64,000 nucleotides of DNA from Bacteroides sp. (GTDB taxonomy: Bacteria > Bacteroidota > Bacteroidia > Bacteroidales > Bacteroidaceae): NCBI GenBank assembly GCA_019416685.1, contig DXWV01000059.1, positions 1 through 64,000 of the forward strand. The letters are read 5' to 3'. The translations under genes and the position numbers were made by a program. Position 1 is the stretch's first letter; each line of letters begins with the position of its first letter. The notes under the pieces are model-generated. The model saw only the letters and a list, made by a program, of their open reading frames with translations. It was not told the origin of the DNA and did not search any database. This document shows positions 16,467 to 25,640 of this stretch, piece by piece.

Positions 16467-19400
16467 ATGAAGAATAAATATTGTTTATTTTTTATCTTTT
16501 CGTGGTTACCTATTTTGTATGGTTTTTCTTTAAATGTATCTGGAGAAAATAAAATAAAGACATTTAGGCAACTAAGACAGGAGTTCGTATCTCCTTCCAG
16601 TCAATATCGTTCAATGCCATTGTACGTTTGGGATTATGATTTGGATAAAGGATTGATTGAGACTACAATGCAGGATCTGAAAAATGCAGGTTGTGGAGGG
16701 ATATTGATACATCCTCGTCCAGGATTAATTACTGAATATCTCTCAGAGGAATGGTATGACCTGTATGAATATGCTATCAAAAAGGGGGAAGAATATGGTT
16801 TGGAGGTCTGGATATATGATGAAAATTCTTACCCCAGTGGCTTTGCGGGCGGACATGTTCCGGCTGAAATGCCGGAATCTTATAATCAGGGTCAAGGGCT
16901 TACTATGGAAAAGTGTAATCGTTTGCCGGACACTTTAACTGATATCTTTCTCTGTCTGGAAGAAAAGCATGGTAAGTTTAAAGATATTACATCTCAGATG
17001 GAACATAAAAAGACTGCTCATGGGAATTTCTTTTTATTTCGGAAAACATATTACCCTCGTACTGGCTGGTATGCAGGATATTCGTATGTAGACCTTTTAA
17101 CACAAGGTGTTACAGATAAATTTATTGATATAACAATGTCTGGATATGAGAGGCGTTTCGGAGAAGAATTCGGAAAAACTATAAAAGGGGTATTTACGGA
17201 TGAACCTAATATTTCTTCTCCTAAAGGTACAAGATGGACTCCGGATCTATTTCAGGAGTTTCAAAAAGAATGGGGGTATGATTTAAAGCCATGTCTTCCG
17301 GCTCTTTTTGAAGAAGTAGGTGACTGGAAAAAAATACGTCACAACTATATCTCGACATTACTTAATATGTTTATTGAACGCTGGGCGAAACCCTGGAGGC
17401 AATATTGTGATACGAAAGGATTAAAGTGGACGGGACATTATTGGGAACACCGATGGCCTAATATAACAAATGGTGGAGATGATATGGCTATGTATGCCTG
17501 GCATCATGTTCCAGCTATTGATCTTCTTTTTAATTTATATAATGAGTCGACTCCGAATAATCAATTTGGAAATATACGGATAGTACGTGAGGTAAATAGT
17601 GTTGCCAATCAGATGGGAGCTCACAGAACATTATGTGAAATGTATGGTGGAGGAGGTTGGGAGGAGTCATTTAATGATTTTAAGCGCCTTGGCGATTGGG
17701 CTTATGCTTTAGGTATCAATCAAATGAACCAGCACTTATCTAGAATAACATTAACAGGTTCCAGAAAATATGATTATCCTACTTCCTTTTCATATCATGA
17801 ACCATGGTGGAAATATTATCATTATATAAATGACTATCAGTCTCGCCTGTCCGTTGCCTTATCTTCAGGGCAGCAGATGAATGATATTCTTGTACTGAAG
17901 CCTACTACAACTGGATGGCTTTACTATGTAGAAAGAAAAGTAAGTGAGCAGTTGAATACATTGGGGCAATCTTTTCAGAATTTTGTTACCTTCTTAGAGA
18001 AGAATCAAGTTACATATGATATTGGTTCAGAGCAGATAATAAAAGAGTATGGAAGTATTGGAAACGGTAAATTTACGGTTGGTAAAGCTCGGTATAGTAC
18101 AGTTGTTATTCCTCCTGGTACAGAGAATCTGGATGTATCAACATATAATTTATTAAAAGAGTTTGTTGGGAAAAACGGTAGGATAATAGCTTTCTCACAT
18201 CCAATGTTGTTAAATGGAGCATATGATTCAAAAGTAGAAAATTTTTTTACCGATAATCCTTCTATCATCCATTTGGATTCTTTAGATGCTGAATCTATAG
18301 GTGAATATTTAGCTTCAGACAAATTGGAGTTTAAAGATATGAAAGGGGGAAATTTGTACCGTAATCACAGATATTTATCTGATGGAGAATTACTCTTTTT
18401 GGCAAACTCTGATAAAGTGGAAGAAGTAAGAGGGAAAGTAACATTTAGGGAAGCAAAATATATTTATGAAATGGATGCTTTTAGCGGAGCTATAAAATAC
18501 TATGAGTGCGGTGATGATAATGGAAGTTGTACATTTGTAATACCTCCTGCCGGGAGTCTTTTATTATGGGCTTCTCAGACAAAAATAGAAACTCCGGAAT
18601 CTTTTTGCCAAAGTGATAATTCTGAGAATATTCCTCAAGAGGGAAATACTTTGGTTAAGAGGAATAATGCGAATGTACTTACTATTGATTATTGTAATCT
18701 GTTGGTTGATAATAAACAGTATAAAAATATTCATATTTTCGATGCATCTGACATTGTTTATAAAGCACACGGATTTGCTGCTAATCCATGGAATAGTGAA
18801 GTACAATTTAAGAAAAATATTTGTGATCGTGATACTTTTGCCACAGGTGGGTTTACTGCTGAATATCACTTTTATATAGATGACGATTTTGACTATTCCT
18901 CTATAAAGGCTGTAGTGGAAAGACCCTCATTGTGGGACGTTTATATAAATGGTAATAAGATAAAAAATCTACCAGGGGAGTGGTGGATAGACCGTGATTG
19001 GGGTGTATATAAGTTAGGGAAGTATTTGAAAAGAGGAAATAATAGTATCTCAATTCGAATGTATCCTATGAGTATTTATGCAGAGTTGGAACAGGTTTTT
19101 ATTATTGGAGAATTTTCATTGATGCCAGCGGAACAAGGATGGAAAATGAAAGCTCCTGTAAAACCTCGTTTAGGAAGTTGGAAGGAACAAGGTTGTCCTT
19201 TCTATTATGCAGACTTTAGTTATATCCATGATTATAATCTAAAGAAAGGAAATGACCTGTACATAGTGGAGGCATCTTGCTGGAATGGAACTGTAGCGGA
19301 GGTTTTAGTAAACGGAAAATCTGCCGGCGTTCTGTTCGGTGAACCTTATCAACTGGATGTAACTCCTTATATAATATCCGGAAGTAATAGAGTGGAAGTT

Positions 19401-19568
19401 AAGGTTATAGGTAGTTTAAAGAATTTACTGGGGCCTTTTCATAATAAATCTAAGGCAGGTAGGGTGACTCCCAATTATTGGAAAAAGTCAGGAGCTTATC
19501 CTTCTGGAGATGCATATGATCTATTAGATTATGGATTGAATAATGATTTTGTAATGATAAAAAAATAA
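16467..19568 (+). CDS. Large secreted glycoside hydrolase, GH106-like
   Basis: The product is an exported enzyme of 1033 residues with an N-terminal signal peptide. The first half resembles the TIM-barrel part of GH106-type alpha-L-rhamnosidases and related proteins: LIHPRPGLITEY, then VWIYDENSYPSGFAGG at about 115-129, and VFTDEPNI with an acidic residue near 246. The second half contains beta-sandwich, sugar-binding-like segments (DVYINGNKIKNLPGEW, GNNSISIRMYPMS). It lies in the susCD operon, 17 bases after the EEP gene and 9 bases before the second EEP gene. Alpha-rhamnosidase activity is a family guess; many relatives are uncharacterised, and another deoxy sugar or alpha-glycoside is possible. 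Confidence 0.7.
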   Translation: MKNKYCLFFIFSWLPILYGFSLNVSGENKIKTFRQLRQEFVSPSSQYRSMPLYVWDYDLDKGLIETTMQDLKNAGCGGILIHPRPGLITEYLSEEWYDLYEYAIKKGEEYGLEVWIYDENSYPSGFAGGHVPAEMPESYNQGQGLTMEKCNRLPDTLTDIFLCLEEKHGKFKDITSQMEHKKTAHGNFFLFRKTYYPRTGWYAGYSYVDLLTQGVTDKFIDITMSGYERRFGEEFGKTIKGVFTDEPNISSPKGTRWTPDLFQEFQKEWGYDLKPCLPALFEEVGDWKKIRHNYISTLLNMFIERWAKPWRQYCDTKGLKWTGHYWEHRWPNITNGGDDMAMYAWHHVPAIDLLFNLYNESTPNNQFGNIRIVREVNSVANQMGAHRTLCEMYGGGGWEESFNDFKRLGDWAYALGINQMNQHLSRITLTGSRKYDYPTSFSYHEPWWKYYHYINDYQSRLSVALSSGQQMNDILVLKPTTTGWLYYVERKVSEQLNTLGQSFQNFVTFLEKNQVTYDIGSEQIIKEYGSIGNGKFTVGKARYSTVVIPPGTENLDVSTYNLLKEFVGKNGRIIAFSHPMLLNGAYDSKVENFFTDNPSIIHLDSLDAESIGEYLASDKLEFKDMKGGNLYRNHRYLSDGELLFLANSDKVEEVRGKVTFREAKYIYEMDAFSGAIKYYECGDDNGSCTFVIPPAGSLLLWASQTKIETPESFCQSDNSENIPQEGNTLVKRNNANVLTIDYCNLLVDNKQYKNIHIFDASDIVYKAHGFAANPWNSEVQFKKNICDRDTFATGGFTAEYHFYIDDDFDYSSIKAVVERPSLWDVYINGNKIKNLPGEWWIDRDWGVYKLGKYLKRGNNSISIRMYPMSIYAELEQVFIIGEFSLMPAEQGWKMKAPVKPRLGSWKEQGCPFYYADFSYIHDYNLKKGNDLYIVEASCWNGTVAEVLVNGKSAGVLFGEPYQLDVTPYIISGSNRVEVKVIGSLKNLLGPFHNKSKAGRVTPNYWKKSGAYPSGDAYDLLDYGLNNDFVMIKK

Positions 19569-19577
19569 CAATTTAAA

Positions 19578-20357
19578 ATGAAAAGATTATATTTCTGTTT
19601 TTTTTTAGTATGCCTGTATACTTCTTTGGCTTTTTCTCAAGATACACTGAAGTTACGTATTATGACTTATAATTTACGTTTTGGAGAGAAAGCATCCTTA
19701 GAACAACTGGCAGAACATATAAAGGCTTTTGACCCGGATTTTGTTGCTTTACAAGAAGTAGATGTAAAAACATACAGGGAGAGAGCACCTTTACAGAATG
19801 GTAAAAATTTTATTAGCGAGCTGGGTTATCGTACAGGTATGCTTTCTTTATATGGAAAGTCCATAGAGTATAAAGATGGATATTATGGTATTGGAATTTT
19901 ATCAAAACATCCTTATATAAGTGTTGATAAGACAATGCTTGCTCAACCTCAGAAGGATAAAGAACAGCGAGTTATGCTTCAGGCAAAATTTGAGGTCAAT
20001 GGAAAAGATACTATTGTATTTGCTTCTACTCATTTAGATTATTTTTCGGCAGAAACAAGAAATATACAAATAGAGGAAATTCAGAGGATATTAGAACAAT
20101 CACTCTATCCGGTTATACTTGGGGGAGATTTTAATGCTCGTCCTGATTCAAAAGAAATTAGAATGGGAATGAGTAACTGGCAATTGCTTACCGACAATGA
20201 TAATACGGTACCAGCTCATGCTCCCAAATATAAAATAGATTATTTATATGGATATCCTAAAGATATATGGAATATTTCTTGGTCACAAGCTATACACTCT
20301 CAACTTTCAGATCATTTACCGATAATTACAGAAGTTAATTTGCTTATCAATAAATAA
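19578..20357 (+). CDS. EEP-family secreted phosphatase/phosphodiesterase
   Basis: This intact member of the endonuclease/exonuclease/phosphatase family has a signal peptide (cleavage after about AFS, residue 20). The motifs are LRIMTYNLRFG, VALQEVD with Glu60, VILGGDFNARPDSKE near 181-195 and LSDHLPIITEV near the C-terminus, so all catalytic positions are present. Members of this fold cleave phosphodiesters in DNA, phosphoinositides, sphingomyelin or sugar phosphates. The protein is shorter than DNase I-like secreted nucleases, and nothing in the sequence selects a substrate. Its location in a glycan operon suggests removal of a phosphate or phosphodiester substituent. It is a paralogue of the interrupted gene at 15598. 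Confidence 0.88.
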   Translation: MKRLYFCFFLVCLYTSLAFSQDTLKLRIMTYNLRFGEKASLEQLAEHIKAFDPDFVALQEVDVKTYRERAPLQNGKNFISELGYRTGMLSLYGKSIEYKDGYYGIGILSKHPYISVDKTMLAQPQKDKEQRVMLQAKFEVNGKDTIVFASTHLDYFSAETRNIQIEEIQRILEQSLYPVILGGDFNARPDSKEIRMGMSNWQLLTDNDNTVPAHAPKYKIDYLYGYPKDIWNISWSQAIHSQLSDHLPIITEVNLLINK

Positions 20358-20384
20358 TTTGTTAATTCTTAAAAGTAAGTAGAA

Positions 20385-21965
20385 ATGAAAAAAAGTTTAT
20401 TATTTGGTTTAATGTTAGGTTCTATGATGAACCTTTCTGCTACAACTTTGGTAGTAACGTCATCTGATTACAAAGAGACAACAGTAGGCAGTTTACCATA
20501 CTGTGTTAAAAATGCAGTAGATGGAGATGTTATCGAATTTGATTTTGATGGAATGGAAATCAATTTAGCTGGTGGAACAATGCTTATTCAAGGTAAAAGC
20601 ATAACAATAAATGGAATTAATAAGAAAAACAATCAAAAGATCGCCCTTACAGGCTCCGGATATTTTTCAATATTTGAAATTAGTAAGAGTGAAGAAGAAA
20701 ATTCTACCGCAGGGACTCTTTTTTTGAATGATATTGTAATTCATAATATAGTAGAAGGAAGTGATAGTGCGATAAAGGGTATTGGCGGTGGAAAACTGGT
20801 TGCTACAAATTGTGAGTTTACTAATTTGGAGAGTGGAACAATGGGAGCTGTGCTCAATTTTAATCATTCTCCTTTTGAATTGGAACGGTGTATTTTTAAG
20901 AATAATATAAGTTCCGCTGAGGAACCTACAGAAGGTGGAGGTGCAATTCGCCTGTATGGTACAGGAAGTAAGGTAATTATAAATTCTTGTTCTTTTATAG
21001 GGAATGTATCATACAATAGAGGTGGGGCTATTTATGCTCAAAATGGTTCGGAAATAACAGCTTACAATTGTACTTTTACACAGAATGAAGCAGTCTCTCC
21101 AGATCGGAAAGGTACGGACGGGGGAACTACAGATAGAGGTGGAGCTCTTTTCTTGGCAGGTTCTAGCAGTAATACAACGGCCCATCTGATCAATTGTACT
21201 ATTGCAGGAAATATAGCCAGGACTGCAGGTGGTGGTTTGGCGATGTTATCCAGTGGAACCGGACGGTCTACTGCAACATTGATTAATACCATTATTGCTT
21301 ATAATATTCATGAAGTATCAAATCCCGGATACAATGATTTGAGGGAATTTCTGAAAGAAGGAGATAATGTAGGTGATGTGGCTAATGCCTATAATTGTAT
21401 TTATGGTGTTGCAACTACAGCTTTTAATAATCGTATAAAACCTAATACAGTACAAATTACCGCTGCAGACGCTAATGTATTTGAAACAACCGAGCTGTTT
21501 ACCATTGATAACAATAAAAATAATTGTATTAGACCATTTATTAAAGAAATAGATAGAACGCCAATTGCTATGATAGCTTCTGATGGTATAGCTAATGGAA
21601 CAGGAACTCCGACCACTCCATTAACGGCTCCTGCCAAACTTGAAATCCCCCAAGTAGATCAGATGGGAAATGACAGACCTGCAACACCGTCAATAGGAGC
21701 TGTTGAGTATAAGAAGCTTACTTCTGTAAAAAGGATTGCAGAAGAAGGTTCTATAAAAATATGGAGTAATGGGTCATTTATATATGTATCAGGTTTGACG
21801 AATGGTGCTTTTATTTCAATTTATGATGTTAATGGACAGTTAATAAAGAATGTAAATTTGGATAATAGCGGCTATTTTGACTTAACAGGTATAGACCGTA
21901 AAATGATTGTTGTGAAGGTTGAAACAGATGATATTGTGAAAACTACAAAAATTCTGATGGAATAA
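20385..21965 (+). CDS. Secreted right-handed beta-helix protein with C-terminal sorting-like domain
   Basis: A signal peptide (MKKSLLFGLMLGSMMNLSA) precedes a repetitive beta-helix region with turns such as GGAIRLYG, GGAIYAQNGSEIT, GGALFLAG and GGGLAML alternating with NCTFTQNEA-like turns. This pattern is typical of polymorphic outer-membrane protein and choice-of-anchor Q families. The last 80 residues form a small beta-domain (FISIYDVNGQLIKN to VKTTKILME) similar to the C-terminal domains used for surface sorting or to DUF6383. No catalytic residues could be named, so it could bind or cleave glycans. It is the last gene before a 164-base gap and likely ends the susCD operon. Confidence 0.75.
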   Translation: MKKSLLFGLMLGSMMNLSATTLVVTSSDYKETTVGSLPYCVKNAVDGDVIEFDFDGMEINLAGGTMLIQGKSITINGINKKNNQKIALTGSGYFSIFEISKSEEENSTAGTLFLNDIVIHNIVEGSDSAIKGIGGGKLVATNCEFTNLESGTMGAVLNFNHSPFELERCIFKNNISSAEEPTEGGGAIRLYGTGSKVIINSCSFIGNVSYNRGGAIYAQNGSEITAYNCTFTQNEAVSPDRKGTDGGTTDRGGALFLAGSSSNTTAHLINCTIAGNIARTAGGGLAMLSSGTGRSTATLINTIIAYNIHEVSNPGYNDLREFLKEGDNVGDVANAYNCIYGVATTAFNNRIKPNTVQITAADANVFETTELFTIDNNKNNCIRPFIKEIDRTPIAMIASDGIANGTGTPTTPLTAPAKLEIPQVDQMGNDRPATPSIGAVEYKKLTSVKRIAEEGSIKIWSNGSFIYVSGLTNGAFISIYDVNGQLIKNVNLDNSGYFDLTGIDRKMIVVKVETDDIVKTTKILME

Positions 21966-22029
21966 TATAAGAGTTTTCAAGAATACTTTTTATTGAGATT
22001 CTCTTTTTGTTTATAGAGGAAGAAGTCGA

Positions 22030-22076
22030 AGGAAGGGAGTTGGAGAATGGCTGTTGAGTATTTCTCCTCCTTCCCC
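22030..22076 (+). terminator. Imperfect hairpin after the beta-helix gene
   Basis: A stem between GGAAGGGAGTTGGAGAA (left) and TTCTCCTCCTTCC (right) has a small internal bulge. The following CCCTTTG has only a short T-run, so termination would be partial. Confidence 0.4.
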
Positions 22077-22129
22077 TTTGAAGTACGCTTTATGGGTGAA
22101 AGAGAAATATTTAATCATTATTTTTTTGA

Positions 22130-24295
22130 ATGAAAAACATGAAGCATTTACTTTTATCCATTCTTTATTTATTTATGTTTAGTGCCTGTACGTCTCCATC
22201 TGTTTCTGAAGATATAATAGCTCCTGCCAGGAAATTGATAGAACGTCAAATAGGAGATAGGGCTATTGATATTCAGTTACAATTTATAGAACCGGTTAAC
22301 GGAAAAGAAACCTTTGAAATAGAGGCCCGGGATGGGGTACTGGTTCTAAAAGGAAGTAGTACCGTAGCTATTTGTTACGCATTTCATACCTACTTGAAGG
22401 AGGCTTGCCATGCCATGAAAACCTGGAGTGGAGAACATGTAGAGTTACCTGAAATATGGCCTGATTATATCGCTAAAAAGCAAACGACTCCTTATACGTA
22501 CAGATACTTTCTGAATGTTTGTACTTATGGTTATACTACTCCCTATTGGAATTGGGAACGTTGGGAAAAAGAAATAGACTGGATGGCCCTTAGGGGGGTA
22601 AATATGCCTTTGGCTACTGTGGCGAGTGAAGCGATTGCCGAAAGAGTATGGTTACGTATGGGACTTACAAAAGAAGAAATTCGGGAGTTTTTTACAGCAC
22701 CTGCTCACTTGCCATGGCACCGTATGGGCAACCTGAATACATGGGATGGGCCTTTGTCCGATAAATGGCAAGAAAGTCAGATTGAGATGCAACATCTTAT
22801 TATTAATCGTATGCGTGAGCTGGGAATGCAACCGATAGCTCCGGCGTTTGCGGGGTTTGTACCGATGGCTTTTGCAGAAAAACACCCTGCTGTAAAATTC
22901 AAACATTTGAAATGGGGAGGATTTGATGATAAATACAATGCTTATGTACTTCCTCCGGATTCTCCGTTTTTTGAAGAGATTGGGAAGATGTTTATTGAGG
23001 AATGGGAGAAAGAGTTTGGTAGAAATACTTATTATCTTTCAGACAGTTTTAACGAAATGGAGCTTCCGATAGAAAAAGAGGATATAGAAGGAAAGCATAA
23101 GATTTTGGCTCAATATGGCGAATCTATCTACCGTTCTATCACGGCAGGTAATCCGGATGCAGTATGGGTTACGCAAGGATGGACTTTTGGATACCAACAT
23201 TCTTTTTGGGATAAAGAGAGTTTACAGGCTCTGTTGAGCCGGGTACCGGATGATAAAATGATTATTGTAGATTTGGGAAATGATTACCCCAAATGGGTTT
23301 GGAACACAGAACAGACTTGGAAAGTACACGATGGTTTCTACGGTAAAAAATGGATATTTAGCTATGTTCCCAATTTTGGTGGAAAAACTCCTATGACTGG
23401 TGATTTGCAGATGTATGCCTCTTCTTCTTCTGAAGCATTACATTCCAAATCTTGTGGAAATCTTATAGGATTTGGTTCTGCTCCCGAAGGACTTGAAAAT
23501 AATGAAGTAGTTTATGAACTATTGGCTGATATGGGGTGGACGGATCAGAGTATAGATCTTGATAAATGGTTAAAGTCATATTGTGAAGCTCGCTATGGGA
23601 AATATCCGGATGCAATGAAAGAGGCTTGGGTATTATTTAGAAAAAGTGCTTATAGTTCACTTTACTCTTATCCTCGTTTTACCTGGCAGACAGTAATTCC
23701 GGATCAGAGACGAATTAGTAAGATGGATACCAGTGATAATTTTTTGCGTGCTGTTGAATTGTTTCTTACTTGTGCAGACAGTTTGCAAAACTCGGAACTT
23801 TATGTGAATGATGCTATAGAGTATGCTGCATATTATATGGCTGCCAAAGCAGACAAACTCTATATGAAAGCTCTTGAAGAAAATACTACTGGTGATAAGC
23901 TTGCGGCAGAATACACATTGAGACAGGTTGTTGACTTGTTGTTGGATGTGGATAAGCTTCTTGCTTCACATCCCCTTTATCGTCTTGAAGAGTGGGTAGA
24001 ATTAGCAAGAAACAACGGTACCACTTCCGAAGAAAAGGATAAGTATGAATCAAATGCAAAACGTCTTATTACTACTTGGGGAGGATTTCAGGAGGATTAT
24101 GCTGCCCGTTTCTGGAGTGGATTAATAAAAGACTACTATATACCACGTTTAAAGCTTTACTTTTCCAAGCAGCGGGAAGATTTGGATCGTTGGGAAGAAA
24201 CATGGATAAATACTCCATGGCACAACACAACCAAACCATTTGAAAATCCTGTTAATACTGCCGTTGAACTTGTGAATAAAGCAAAGGTGTTTTGA
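22130..24295 (+). CDS. Alpha-N-acetylglucosaminidase, GH89 (first copy)
   Basis: GH89 enzymes remove terminal alpha-linked GlcNAc, from heparan chains in the human lysosomal NAGLU and from gastric mucin caps in Clostridium enzymes. The family core RYFLNVCTYGYTTPYWNW, DWMALRGVNMPLA and LPWHRMGNLNTWDGPL is present. Both catalytic glutamates are seen: Glu309 in FNEM and Glu453 in APEGLENNEVVYEL, the same contexts as in NAGLU. The N-terminus is a lipoprotein signal with Cys20 (LFMFSACTSP), so the enzyme is probably surface- or periplasm-anchored. The length of 721 is normal. It stands between the susCD operon and the glycerate kinase unit, and a hairpin with T5 follows it. Confidence 0.95.
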   Translation: MKNMKHLLLSILYLFMFSACTSPSVSEDIIAPARKLIERQIGDRAIDIQLQFIEPVNGKETFEIEARDGVLVLKGSSTVAICYAFHTYLKEACHAMKTWSGEHVELPEIWPDYIAKKQTTPYTYRYFLNVCTYGYTTPYWNWERWEKEIDWMALRGVNMPLATVASEAIAERVWLRMGLTKEEIREFFTAPAHLPWHRMGNLNTWDGPLSDKWQESQIEMQHLIINRMRELGMQPIAPAFAGFVPMAFAEKHPAVKFKHLKWGGFDDKYNAYVLPPDSPFFEEIGKMFIEEWEKEFGRNTYYLSDSFNEMELPIEKEDIEGKHKILAQYGESIYRSITAGNPDAVWVTQGWTFGYQHSFWDKESLQALLSRVPDDKMIIVDLGNDYPKWVWNTEQTWKVHDGFYGKKWIFSYVPNFGGKTPMTGDLQMYASSSSEALHSKSCGNLIGFGSAPEGLENNEVVYELLADMGWTDQSIDLDKWLKSYCEARYGKYPDAMKEAWVLFRKSAYSSLYSYPRFTWQTVIPDQRRISKMDTSDNFLRAVELFLTCADSLQNSELYVNDAIEYAAYYMAAKADKLYMKALEENTTGDKLAAEYTLRQVVDLLLDVDKLLASHPLYRLEEWVELARNNGTTSEEKDKYESNAKRLITTWGGFQEDYAARFWSGLIKDYYIPRLKLYFSKQREDLDRWEETWINTPWHNTTKPFENPVNTAVELVNKAKVF

Positions 24296-24312
24296 TTTTG
24301 TTTTCAGGTAAG

Positions 24313-24366
24313 CAGAGTATCCCCCCTTCTCTTGTAAATATTGCAAGAGAAGTACTCTGTCTTTTT
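24313..24366 (+). terminator. Terminator after the first GH89 gene
   Basis: CAGAGTA plus TTCTCTTG pairs with CAAGAGAA plus TACTCTG, with a C-run bulge on the left arm, and is followed by TCTTTTT. It separates the GH89 transcript from the glycerate kinase promoter. Confidence 0.65.
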
Positions 24367-24389
24367 ATCTGATAAGAGTAATAAAGTCT

Positions 24390-24397
24390 TATCTTTG
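24390..24397 (+). promoter_or_regulatory. Promoter -7 box of the glycerate kinase operon
   Basis: TATCTTTG lies 30 bases before the ATG of the glycerate kinase gene and just after a terminator. No strong -33 TTTG is visible; a TCTG at 24368 has 18-base spacing. Confidence 0.5.
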
Positions 24398-24426
24398 GTA
24401 AATTTTTAATTTGCAAATTATGCTGT

Positions 24427-25569
24427 ATGAGAAAGATAATTCTTGCTTTTGATTCATTTAAAGGATCTGTAGGTTCGCTTGACATTGCCCGATATGCTGC
24501 ACAAGCTATCTTGAAAGAGTGTCCCCGTTGTGAATTGATCCATTTTCCGATTGCAGATGGTGGAGAAGGAACCACAGAAGCAATTTGTACTCAATTGGAT
24601 GTAAATAGGGTTTCTTGTATTGTTCATGATCCACTGATGAATCCGATAGAAGTTTCGTATGGAATAACTAAAGACGGGAAAACAGCAATCTTTGAGATGG
24701 CTTCTGCCAGTGGACTTCCTCTGATTCCTATTGCTTTGAGAAACCCAATGCATACTTCTTCTTTCGGAACTGGAGAAATTATTTTGGATGCATTGAATCG
24801 TGGATGTCGTCATTTCATTATGGGTATAGGTGGTAGTGCAACAAATGATGCCGGTATGGGTATGATGCACGCTTTGGGGATTCGTTTTCTGGACAAAGAA
24901 AAGAAAGAACTTGAGCCGAAGGGGAGCAATCTTATCCATATTGCATTTATGGATACTACTGCTTTACATCCAGCTTTAAAGGAGTCGGTTTTTACAATAG
25001 CTTGTGATGTAAATAATCCATTCTATGGGCCACAAGGGGCTGCGTTTGTTTTTGCTCCACAAAAAGGAGCAAGCCCGGACGAAGTTAAAGCATTGGATGA
25101 GGGCTTACAACACTATGCTAATATTCTTAAGGAACAGACAGGGATAGACATAACCTCCATAGCTGGTGCCGGTGCGGCTGGTGGTATGGGTGGGGGAATA
25201 CTACCTTTTTTGAATGCAACATTGAAGCCGGGCATTGATACAATTTTGGATATTCTTCATTTTAGGGAGTATGCTCAGGAGGCAGACCTTATTTTTACGG
25301 GTGAAGGAAAGCTGGATGTGCAGACAGGTATGGGAAAAGCATTAGGTGGTATTTTGAAGATAGCTGTTGAAGAAAATATCCCCGTCATAGCATTAGGAGG
25401 ATGTGTAGAGGCTGTAGAGCAACTGAATGGAATGGGATTTACGGCAGTATTGTCTATTCAGCCGTCTCCTGTCTCTTTAGATCAGGCTATGCAACAGGAA
25501 TTTGCTCTTAAGAATATCGAAAGAACCGTGACTCAACTTATACGTATTATTAAATGCTTTAAGTCGTAA
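24427..25569 (+). CDS. Glycerate kinase
   Basis: The enzyme phosphorylates D-glycerate, normally to 2-phosphoglycerate in the GlxK/GarK family, feeding glycolysis. Signatures are ILAFDSFKGSVGSLDIA at the N-terminus, PIADGGEGTTEAI, IGGSATNDAGMGM and AGAAGGMGGG. The 380 residues match the family. It starts a new transcription unit, with a GntP permease 71 bases downstream, a common pairing for uptake and use of sugar acids or glycerate. Why a glycan locus needs glycerate use is unclear. Glycerate could be a substituent of the target, or the pair could simply be neighbours. Confidence 0.94.
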   Translation: MRKIILAFDSFKGSVGSLDIARYAAQAILKECPRCELIHFPIADGGEGTTEAICTQLDVNRVSCIVHDPLMNPIEVSYGITKDGKTAIFEMASASGLPLIPIALRNPMHTSSFGTGEIILDALNRGCRHFIMGIGGSATNDAGMGMMHALGIRFLDKEKKELEPKGSNLIHIAFMDTTALHPALKESVFTIACDVNNPFYGPQGAAFVFAPQKGASPDEVKALDEGLQHYANILKEQTGIDITSIAGAGAAGGMGGGILPFLNATLKPGIDTILDILHFREYAQEADLIFTGEGKLDVQTGMGKALGGILKIAVEENIPVIALGGCVEAVEQLNGMGFTAVLSIQPSPVSLDQAMQQEFALKNIERTVTQLIRIIKCFKS

Positions 25570-25640
25570 AGTGTAAATCAGCTTAAGTGTCGTGGTTAAT
25601 AAAAGTCACGATTATGAAGCATAAACTATGAATCTTTTCT

